Source: Deltaproteobacteria bacterium (GTDB lineage Bacteria; Desulfobacterota; Desulfobacteria; Desulfobacterales; JAFDHS01). From it: a stretch of 9,464 nucleotides of DNA. The stretch covers positions 1 to 9,464 of the forward strand of contig JAFDHS010000026.1 in assembly GCA_019308655.1 (NCBI GenBank), given 5' to 3'. Both the position numbers and the translations under genes were made by a program. Shown piece by piece: positions 1 through 6,107 of the stretch. Position 1 is the first letter of the stretch. Each line of letters starts with the position of its first letter. A model generated the notes under the pieces. That model did not search any database. It saw only the letters and a list, made by a program, of their open reading frames with translations, and was not told the origin of the DNA.

Positions 1-1707
1 ATGGGTAAGGGCCGTTGGATTCTCAAGCAGTAGGGAGATATAACAGGTACGGCGCTCTATGGTTTTCAGCAAATCGACAACCCGATTCAAGGTAAGGTGA
101 GGATTCCCGGAACTTCCAATTTTTTTAAGAAGAGGCGGAATAAGTTTATCAAAACGATTACGCCCCTCCCGGCTGAGCACCCGTGTCTCAAAATCATCAC
201 GTAAAAGATTTAAAAGGCGAAGCACATCACCCGGTTTCTCAAATCCGGCATCGGAAAGTATCTTTTCACTCTCTTGATCTTCAAGCAGATTCAGCCAGAC
301 ATCAGCCAACCTGTTTTCAATATGATCTTCCGTAGACGCCCCATCATCGACAAGAAGTAATTGATGAAAGTGGAAGTGGACTTTTTCCATATGACCTTCA
401 AGATGGATAAAAAAAGATTCCCAGTCCTCAAACCCCATAGATGCGGCAAGACGGAGTTTGCCAAGGGTATCCGTCGGAAGGGAATGGGTCTGCTGATCTG
501 AAAATTCCTGCAAACGGTTTTCCGTATGACGCAAAAACACATATGCGTGTGTCAGTTCGTCACATACGTTTTGAGGGATATAGCCTTCCTGGACCAGAAT
601 CATTAATACGTTGAGAATACTGCGTTCTTGAAGCATCGTCAGCACACCACCCCGAATGAGCTGGAATATCTGGCCAAAAAATTCTATCTCCCGTATCCCC
701 CCTGCCCCCAGCTTGATATTCTCTTTCAACCCTTTTCGTTTGACTTCCTGTTCAATCTTATGCTTCATCTCCCTTAATGATTCAAAAACGCCAAAATCCA
801 GGTAGCGGCGATAGACAAAGGGATTAAGACTTTCAAGAAGAGACTCGCCGATCCCGGGATCACCCGCCACACCCCTTGCCTTGATCAATGCGTAACGTTC
901 CCATTCGCGTCCATGGATCTCGTAATAGGTCTCCATGGCATCAAAACTCATAACAATCGGACCGTTTTCACCATAGGGCCGAAGGCGCATATCAACCCGA
1001 AAAAGAATACCGTCGGGAGAGGTATGACCAAATAGTTTGAGAAACCGCCGGCACAGGCGCACAAAAAATTCATCATTGGTTATGGATGAGGATCCTCCTT
1101 TGGTTTCCCCGGCTTGGGGATAGGCAAAGATCAGATCGACATCAGATGAAAAATTGAGCTCCCCGGCCCCGAGTTTGCCCATCCCCAATACCACAAGATT
1201 TTGGGTGGCGCCGTCTTTTCCGGTCGGGACACCAAATTTTAAACATTGCCGGTTATAAAGAACAGAGAGGGCATGGGTGATACAGGTATCCGCCAACGCC
1301 GAAAGATCGGCCATGGTTTCCGACAGGTCCGCCCAGCCCGCAAGGTCACGCCAGGCAATCCGTAGCATTTCACGACGACGAAAACCGGCAAGGATACTCC
1401 CCAGTTTTGCATCATCTTCTTTCGGAAAAGATTCACCTTTCCACAGGATCTTTGACAGCTTATTCCTGCATTCTCTTTTTTCATATGATCGTTCAAGGTC
1501 TCCGCTATTCACAAGACCGTTTAACACTTCGGGCTTTCGGATACAGCTTCTTGCAACAAAATCACTAAAGGCAAAGACCTTTTTTTGCGCCTCGGCAAAC
1601 AATGGATCATCCACAATTGTTATGTTTGCGGCTTTACATGAAGCGCAAAAAGCTTCCATCCTGTCTTGAAGCCGTTCATCCAGCTGTTTTGCAATGTGGG
1701 TTTCCAT
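1..1707 (-). CDS. glnE: Bifunctional glutamine synthetase adenylyltransferase/deadenylase, N-terminal 569 residues (3' end outside window)
   Basis: GlnE attaches AMP to glutamine synthetase and removes it again, setting cytoplasmic glutamine synthesis according to nitrogen status signalled by PII. I read an uninterrupted minus-strand frame from ATG at 1707 to the window edge; an in-frame TAA lies only two codons upstream of the ATG, and AAGGA precedes it. Residues 175-194 carry the nucleotidyltransferase signature of the N-terminal deadenylase domain: GMGKLG, then ELNFSSD and the metal-binding DVD at 189-191. Further on, RVDMRLRPYG and GAGGIREIEF are typical family motifs. The E. coli protein is about 945 residues, so the central helices are partly present and the C-terminal adenylylating domain lies beyond base 1. 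It starts 52 bases after the dapL stop with no obvious terminator between, so it is probably co-transcribed with dapL. No frameshift is seen. Confidence 0.93.
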   Translation of the reverse strand, partial: METHIAKQLDERLQDRMEAFCASCKAANITIVDDPLFAEAQKKVFAFSDFVARSCIRKPEVLNGLVNSGDLERSYEKRECRNKLSKILWKGESFPKEDDAKLGSILAGFRRREMLRIAWRDLAGWADLSETMADLSALADTCITHALSVLYNRQCLKFGVPTGKDGATQNLVVLGMGKLGAGELNFSSDVDLIFAYPQAGETKGGSSSITNDEFFVRLCRRFLKLFGHTSPDGILFRVDMRLRPYGENGPIVMSFDAMETYYEIHGREWERYALIKARGVAGDPGIGESLLESLNPFVYRRYLDFGVFESLREMKHKIEQEVKRKGLKENIKLGAGGIREIEFFGQIFQLIRGGVLTMLQERSILNVLMILVQEGYIPQNVCDELTHAYVFLRHTENRLQEFSDQQTHSLPTDTLGKLRLAASMGFEDWESFFIHLEGHMEKVHFHFHQLLLVDDGASTEDHIENRLADVWLNLLEDQESEKILSDAGFEKPGDVLRLLNLLRDDFETRVLSREGRNRFDKLIPPLLKKIGSSGNPHLTLNRVVDLLKTIERRTCYISLLLENPTALTH

Positions 1708-1759
1708 TTGTCCTTATCCATCCTATTCGACCGAAGCATAATAGAACAGCCTTTACGGA

Positions 1760-2992
1760 TCAGGCCTTATGGGGCATATTTTTCTTGATGCTCGCCATGG
1801 CTTTTTGGACATTTTCAAAACTGTTAAACGCGCTGATTCGAATAAAACCACGGCCGCACTGCCCGAATCCTTCCCCAGGGGTGCAAACCACCCCGGCATT
1901 TTCAAGCAGCATATCAAAAAATGCCCAGGAATCCATTTTAGCATCCACCCATATGTAAGGGGAATTATCGCCCCCGATGCACTCCAGACCCAATTCAGCC
2001 ACCTCCTTTCTGATCAAGGCGGCATTTTTCATATAATAATCGATCAGTTCTTTGACCTGGACCTTGCCTTCTTCACTGTACACGGCCTCGGCAGCTCTTT
2101 GTACCGGATAGGAGACGCCGTTGAATTTTGTGGCATGACGTCGGTTCCACAAAGCGTGCAGGGAATGCTTTCCCCCCTCGCTGTCATAGGCCATGCAGGT
2201 TTTGGGAACGACAGTATAGGCGCAACGGGTACCCGTGAACCCGGCGTTCTTTGAAAAACTTCTGAATTCAACAGCCACTTCACGAGCGCCTTCGATCTCG
2301 TAAATGGATCGGGGCAGGAATTCATCGCGGATAAAAGCCTCGTAGGCCGTATCGTAAAGGATAATGGCCTTGTTTTCACGGGCAAACTCCACCCAGTTCC
2401 GGAGGATCTCCTTGGTCACCACGGCGCCGGTGGGATTGTTGGGAAAGCACAGACAAATCAAATCCACCGGTTCCTGGGGAAGATCCGGGATAAATCCGTT
2501 TTCCCTGGTTCCCTCCAGATAAACCACGTTTTCGTATCTGCCGTTTTTAAAGTTGCCGGTACGCCCGGCCATGACGTTTGTATCGAGGTATACCGGATAA
2601 ACCGGGTCGGAAATGGCGATCTTGATATCTGTTGCAAAAATCTCCTGAAAATTACCGGTATCACATTTGCCCCCGTCGCTGACAAAAATTTCATCGGAAG
2701 AGATGTCCGCCCCTCTGGCCTGGAAGTCCGATGCTGCAATTTTGTCCCGCAAAAAGGAATAGCCCTGTTCAGGTCCGTATCCACGAAAACTCTTCTCATC
2801 GGCCATTTCGTCAACGGCCCGGTGGAAGGCGGTTATACAGGCATCGGGAAGGGCCATGGTAACGTCACCGATGCCAAGCTTAATAATCTCTTTGTCCGGA
2901 TTAGCCTTTTCAAACGCAGAAATTCTTTTGGCGATTTCCGAAAACAAATAAGAAGACTGAAGCTTGAGATAATTTTCATTGATCCTGATCAT
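1760..2992 (-). CDS. dapL: LL-diaminopimelate aminotransferase
   Basis: This PLP enzyme makes LL-diaminopimelate from tetrahydrodipicolinate with glutamate as amino donor, a one-step shortcut in lysine and peptidoglycan-precursor synthesis. The 410-residue protein has the full class I/II aminotransferase pattern: GYG at 71-73, the SDGGKCD segment at 105-111, NNPTG at 185-189, DTAYE at 214-218, the PLP lysine K248 in SFSKNAGFTGTR, and the carboxylate-binding arginine R385 in FIRIS. Its length matches the usual value of about 410, and the SDGGKCD and SFSKNAGFTGTR wording is DapL-like rather than aspartate aminotransferase-like. AGAGG lies seven bases before the ATG. A strong promoter lies 97-125 bases upstream, and glnE follows 52 bases downstream. 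DapL is typical of Desulfobacterota, Chlamydiae, cyanobacteria and plants. It sits beside a lysine degradation operon that is transcribed away from it. Confidence 0.96.
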   Translation of the reverse strand: MIRINENYLKLQSSYLFSEIAKRISAFEKANPDKEIIKLGIGDVTMALPDACITAFHRAVDEMADEKSFRGYGPEQGYSFLRDKIAASDFQARGADISSDEIFVSDGGKCDTGNFQEIFATDIKIAISDPVYPVYLDTNVMAGRTGNFKNGRYENVVYLEGTRENGFIPDLPQEPVDLICLCFPNNPTGAVVTKEILRNWVEFARENKAIILYDTAYEAFIRDEFLPRSIYEIEGAREVAVEFRSFSKNAGFTGTRCAYTVVPKTCMAYDSEGGKHSLHALWNRRHATKFNGVSYPVQRAAEAVYSEEGKVQVKELIDYYMKNAALIRKEVAELGLECIGGDNSPYIWVDAKMDSWAFFDMLLENAGVVCTPGEGFGQCGRGFIRISAFNSFENVQKAMASIKKNMPHKA

Positions 2993-3058
2993 AATTGAAC
3001 CTCTTTAAGGATTTGTATTTTTGATTTCGTATCTTAATTGTAAAATTCGGGATAAAGC

Positions 3059-3081
3059 TCAAGGGGCTGCCCCCTTCTTGA
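3059..3081 (-). promoter_or_regulatory. Stem-loop at the 5' end of the dapL leader
   Basis: Bases 3061-3066 (AAGGGG) pair perfectly with 3071-3076 (CCCCTT) around a CTGC loop. A longer version pairs TCAA (3059-3062) with TTGA (3078-3081) with a three-base bulge. The predicted dapL transcript begins near 3082, so the hairpin would occupy about the first 25 nucleotides of the mRNA. No T-run follows it on either strand, so it is not a terminator. A 5' stabilising stem is one possible role, but this is inference. Confidence 0.4.
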
Positions 3082-3088
3082 ATCAGGG

Positions 3089-3117
3089 ACTATAAAGGAG
3101 CAGGGTTTATGTGTCAA
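3089..3117 (-). promoter_or_regulatory. Sigma-70 promoter for dapL(-glnE)
   Basis: On the minus strand the -35 box TTGACA (3117-3112) is a perfect consensus match. It is followed after exactly 17 bases by TATAGT (3094-3089), a five-of-six match to TATAAT. The start point would be near 3082, giving a leader of about 90 bases with a hairpin at its beginning. It lies between the tatA stop and the dapL start, so dapL need not depend on read-through from tatA. Confidence 0.7.
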
Positions 3118-3220
3118 TCAGGGAGTGAAGATGCGCGGAAAACGATAGGGGTGCGGAAAAAAGTATAAACGGCTAAAGGAATGTAAAAAATTAAAATCGA
3201 AGCAAACTTGAAAATCCGGA

Positions 3221-3403
3221 TCAGGATTTTTTCTCTTCCTCAATTTTTTCAGCATCTTTGTCTTCAGTTTCTGAAATAGCCTTTTTGAAATTTTTTATAC
3301 CTTTACCGATACCCGATCCTATTTCAGGGAGTTTACCCGCTCCAAAAATAATAAGAACGATAACCAGTATAATGGTGAGTTCCATTGGTCCGAGTCCAAA
3401 CAT
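3221..3403 (-). CDS. tatA: Sec-independent (Tat) protein translocase subunit TatA/TatE family
   Basis: TatA forms the variable-size inner-membrane pore that exports folded twin-arginine proteins together with TatC. The 60-residue product shows the family architecture: a short periplasmic N-terminus, one membrane helix at about residues 8-20, the hinge FGAGKLPEIG at 20-29, an amphipathic helix with GKGIKNFKKAI at about 33-43, and a charged acidic/lysine tail. AGGAGG stands five bases before the ATG. The length fits TatA/TatE; TatB proteins are usually longer. However, residue 8 is glutamate, which in E. coli marks TatB (TatA has glutamine), so the protein could serve both roles. No tatC or tatB is in the window, and the gene looks like a stand-alone unit with its own promoter. 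Confidence 0.9.
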   Translation of the reverse strand: MFGLGPMELTIILVIVLIIFGAGKLPEIGSGIGKGIKNFKKAISETEDKDAEKIEEEKKS

Positions 3404-3521
3404 AACAACCTCCTAAATGTTATTCGTTTTTATGCTATCCGTGGCCTTGTTGTGTTCAGCTCTTTCAAAAATGCCGCAAACGTTTCTAAAAACCCAAAGC
3501 CGGATGCTTTAAAAAATATAA

Positions 3522-3551
3522 TTTATAACACCGGTAAATGGAGGGTGTCAA
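3522..3551 (-). promoter_or_regulatory. Sigma-70 promoter for tatA
   Basis: On the minus strand TTGACA (3551-3546, perfect -35) is followed after 18 bases by TATAAA (3527-3522, five of six). The start point would be near 3515, leaving a leader of about 110 bases before tatA. That leader starts with a small stem (3496-3500 paired with 3506-3510). A weaker candidate further upstream is TTTCCA (3637-3632), 18 bases, then a perfect TATAAT (3613-3608). Confidence 0.65.
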
Positions 3552-3653
3552 TCTTTAATAAGCCCGACATCAAAGGATTTTCATGATTTGCCTCTATATA
3601 CTGAAAAATTATAACCGTCCATCCCAACTTATGGAAAAGAGAGTCGTTTTTAT
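3552..3653. other. AT-rich spacer between the divergent tatA and kdd promoters
   Basis: This stretch of about 100 bases lies between the -35 boxes of the two divergent promoters and carries no credible gene. A perfect minus-strand TATAAT occurs at 3613-3608. I see no clear inverted repeat that would mark an operator, no sigma-54 site and no riboswitch. Any regulator of the lysine operon would most naturally bind here or at the start point near 3690. Confidence 0.5.
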
Positions 3654-3682
3654 TTGACAGGCAAGCCCTGTTTCTCTATATT
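3654..3682 (+). promoter_or_regulatory. Sigma-70 promoter for the lysine fermentation operon
   Basis: A perfect -35 TTGACA (3654-3659) is followed after exactly 17 bases by TATATT (3677-3682), a five-of-six -10 box, and the start point is predicted near 3689. A perfect ten-base palindrome, AAGAATTCTT (3691-3700), lies immediately at or after the start point and could be an operator, though such a short AT-rich palindrome can arise by chance. The next recognisable gene downstream is kdd, about 55 bases on. Confidence 0.75.
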
Positions 3683-3743
3683 TTTTTAAAAAGAATTCTT
3701 ATCATTGCATTTTATTCATCTATTCTTAATTATCATCATTTCA

Positions 3744-4784
3744 TTGCAAAAAAAGGGAAATAAATACGGTACACACAGGGTTGTTGAACCCAAAGGTGTT
3801 CTTCCGCAGCCGGCAATTCGTGTGGATAATAATTTTTCCGAAATCTACGACAACGAGATCCTGTGCGATGTAATCACGCTGAACATCGATTCCGCATCTT
3901 TCACGGATATTAAAGAGTGTGCCGGCAACGATCCGCAAAAGGTTGCCCGGATCATGACCGATATCGTCAACCAATACGGCAAACACAAAAACCCCCGGAC
4001 AGGGTCGGGCGGTATATTCATCGGGCAGGTCAACAAAATCGGAGATTCTTTAAATAAGATTGATTTGAAGAAGGGGGACCGGATTGCCGGCCTTGTGAGT
4101 CTGTCGCTGACGCCCTTGCGCATCGACGAGATATTAACCATTCACATGGACAAAGATCAGGTGGATATCAAGGGACAGGCCTTGTTGTTTGAAAGCGGGA
4201 TTTGGACAAAGCTTCCTGATGACATACCCGATCCCCTTGCCCTGGCTGTATTGGATGTGGCCGGAGCACCGGCTCAAATGAACAGGCTCGTAAATCCGGG
4301 TGACACCGTAGCCGTCATTGGGGCCAAGGGTAAATCGGGATTGCTGTGTTGTTACCAGGCGAAAAAAAAAGCAGGCCCCCATGGCAGAATTATTGCCATT
4401 GTCCACCGCGAAGTGGGAAAGGAGGATGCGGAAAATGCGCCCTTTGTGGATGAGGTCATTGTCGGCCGGGCAGACCGTGCCCTCGACCTTTTGCAAAAGG
4501 TCGAGCAAGTTACGGATGGGAAATTGTGCGACGTGGTCGTAAGCTGTGTTTCACGGGAAAATTGTGAAATGGGTGCCATTCTTATAACGAGGGACTTCGG
4601 GAAAGTATACTTTTTCTCAATGGCCACCAGTTTTACAAAGGCGGCTTTGGGCGCGGAAGGAACTCGCAAGGATATTCAGATGATCATTGGAAATGGATAC
4701 TGTGAAGGGCACGCCGACCTGACCTTGAATATCATGCGTAAGAACGCCTATTTAAGAGACCTTTACACTAAAAGATACTGCTGA
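3744..4784 (+). CDS. kdd: L-erythro-3,5-diaminohexanoate dehydrogenase
   Basis: Kdd uses NAD(P)+ to deaminate L-erythro-3,5-diaminohexanoate to 3-keto-5-aminohexanoate plus ammonia, the third step of KAH-type lysine fermentation in the cytoplasm. Family hallmarks, numbered from the chosen start, are KYGTHRV at 7-13, EPKGVLPQPA at 15-24, the NPRTGSGG turn at 83-90, DVAGAPAQ at 171-178, a dinucleotide-fold loop GAKGKSG at 193-199, and YFFSMATSFTKAALGAEG at about 289-306. The length of 346 residues fits the family. I chose TTG at 3744 because relatives begin just before KYGTHR. The frame also allows TTG at 3705, which would add 13 hydrophobic residues; an in-frame TAA lies at 3687. No ATG exists in this stretch and no clear ribosome site precedes either TTG, so the start is uncertain. 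kamA follows after 12 bases. Confidence 0.92.
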   Translation: MQKKGNKYGTHRVVEPKGVLPQPAIRVDNNFSEIYDNEILCDVITLNIDSASFTDIKECAGNDPQKVARIMTDIVNQYGKHKNPRTGSGGIFIGQVNKIGDSLNKIDLKKGDRIAGLVSLSLTPLRIDEILTIHMDKDQVDIKGQALLFESGIWTKLPDDIPDPLALAVLDVAGAPAQMNRLVNPGDTVAVIGAKGKSGLLCCYQAKKKAGPHGRIIAIVHREVGKEDAENAPFVDEVIVGRADRALDLLQKVEQVTDGKLCDVVVSCVSRENCEMGAILITRDFGKVYFFSMATSFTKAALGAEGTRKDIQMIIGNGYCEGHADLTLNIMRKNAYLRDLYTKRYC

Positions 4785-4796
4785 AAGGGACTTAAA

Positions 4797-6047
4797 ATGG
4801 ACAAAGCAAAAGAAAAAAAACCGTTTGCCGGAGTCCCCCACCACCAATGGAACGACTGGCAATGGCAAATAAGAAACCGGCTTGCAAACATCGATGACGT
4901 TATCAGGGTGCTGGACCCTTCCCAAGAAATCATTCAAGGGATCAGGATCGCCGTCAAATATTTCCGAATGGCCATTACGCCTTATTATGCCGGCTTAATC
5001 GATCTGGATGATCCTTATTGCCCGATCAAAGCCCAAGCCATCCCGTCCGCCCATGAAGCGGAATTTTCGGAAGATGACATGGTAGACCCATTGGAAGAAA
5101 ACCATGATTCTCCGGTACCCGGTTTAACGCATAGATATCCGGACCGCGTTTTGCTCCTCGTCACCGGTACCTGTTCCGGATATTGCCGGCATTGCACACG
5201 CCGCCGCCTGGTGGGAACTGTAGACCTCGATTTTGATCCCGACCGTTTCCAAAAAGCAATAGATTATATCGTCACGCATCCTGAGATTCGTGATGTAGTT
5301 GTCTCCGGTGGCGATCCTTTGACCATGAGCGATGAACAAATCGAGCAAATCCTCAAGGCCTTGCGTTCCATCCCTCACGTTGAAATCATCCGTCTGGGTA
5401 CGCGCACGCCCGTGGTACTCCCAATGCGCTTTACACCTGAATTGATTGAGATGCTCCGAAAATATCAGCCGCTTTACATTGCCACACATTTCAATCACGC
5501 CAGGGAGATCACTCCGGAGTCGACAAAGGCTTGTGCCGTGTTGGCCGATAAAGGTTTTCCCATCGTAAACCAGACGGTCCTCCTGCGAAATGTGAATGAT
5601 TGCCCCCATGTAATGAAACAACTCAACCAAAAACTGCTTACAATCCGGGTAATGCCTTATTATCTCTACCAGTGCGATCCTTCCCGGGGTATTTCACATT
5701 TCCGAACTTCCATAGGCAAGGGTGTTCATATCATGGAAGCACTCAGAGGTCATACATCCGGACTGGCAGTGCCGGCATTTGTTGTGGACCTTCCCGGCGG
5801 CGGCGGCAAAACGCCTCTCATGCCCAATTATCTCCTCGCCCGGTCCGATGACAGGGCCGTCTTTCGTAACTATGAAGGCGCCATTACCGTTTACATGGAG
5901 CCCCACCGATGGGACGGCATATGCGGCCATGACCCCGCTTGCAGCCAGGAACGATATCGCACCCAAAAGGGCCCGGGAATGCTTATGACCAAACCCCATA
6001 CTGTTCTGGAGCCCCAAAAGAGGAGTATTGATCCCGAAATAGTCTGA
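4797..6047 (+). CDS. kamA: L-lysine 2,3-aminomutase (radical SAM, PLP-dependent)
   Basis: KamA moves the alpha-amino group of L-lysine to C3, giving beta-lysine, the first step of the pathway. The 416-residue protein carries the radical SAM cluster motif CSGYCRHC with C126, C130 and C133. Just after it, R135 corresponds to the substrate-carboxylate arginine of the Clostridium subterminale enzyme. D294 and D331 match the two aspartates that hold the lysine side-chain amine, and K338 in PGGGGK is the PLP lysine; all are shifted by one from the clostridial numbering. C269 (NDCPH) matches a structural zinc ligand from the neighbouring subunit. The C-terminal zinc cluster reads C376, H378, C382 instead of the clostridial three cysteines. 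AAGGGA precedes the ATG. The downstream KamDE partners favour catabolism over beta-lysine osmolyte synthesis. Confidence 0.96.
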   Translation: MDKAKEKKPFAGVPHHQWNDWQWQIRNRLANIDDVIRVLDPSQEIIQGIRIAVKYFRMAITPYYAGLIDLDDPYCPIKAQAIPSAHEAEFSEDDMVDPLEENHDSPVPGLTHRYPDRVLLLVTGTCSGYCRHCTRRRLVGTVDLDFDPDRFQKAIDYIVTHPEIRDVVVSGGDPLTMSDEQIEQILKALRSIPHVEIIRLGTRTPVVLPMRFTPELIEMLRKYQPLYIATHFNHAREITPESTKACAVLADKGFPIVNQTVLLRNVNDCPHVMKQLNQKLLTIRVMPYYLYQCDPSRGISHFRTSIGKGVHIMEALRGHTSGLAVPAFVVDLPGGGGKTPLMPNYLLARSDDRAVFRNYEGAITVYMEPHRWDGICGHDPACSQERYRTQKGPGMLMTKPHTVLEPQKRSIDPEIV

Positions 6048-6107
6048 TAGAAAAGGTTGGCCACATCGATTCAAGCAAAAATCCATAACGGGTTGAAAGG
6101 ATGAAAA

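Noticed and set aside
1277..2254. Long plus-strand open frames opposite glnE and dapL
   Set aside because: They lie antisense to clearly recognisable conserved proteins, and their translations show low-complexity, unconserved composition.
3212..3229. Rho-independent terminator at the end of tatA
   Set aside because: AAATCC and GGATTT can pair around a six-base loop spanning the tatA stop, but the stem is short and AT-rich and the following T-run on the minus strand is only four bases.
2993..3743. Possible lysine riboswitch upstream of dapL or kdd
   Set aside because: I looked on both strands for the conserved lysine-box core (AGAGGNGC and the following helices) and found none. The leaders are short and AT-rich with only small stems.
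3705..3743. Signal peptide or membrane anchor on Kdd
   Set aside because: The hydrophobic run exists only if translation starts at TTG 3705. Family members begin just before KYGTHR, and the enzyme is cytoplasmic.
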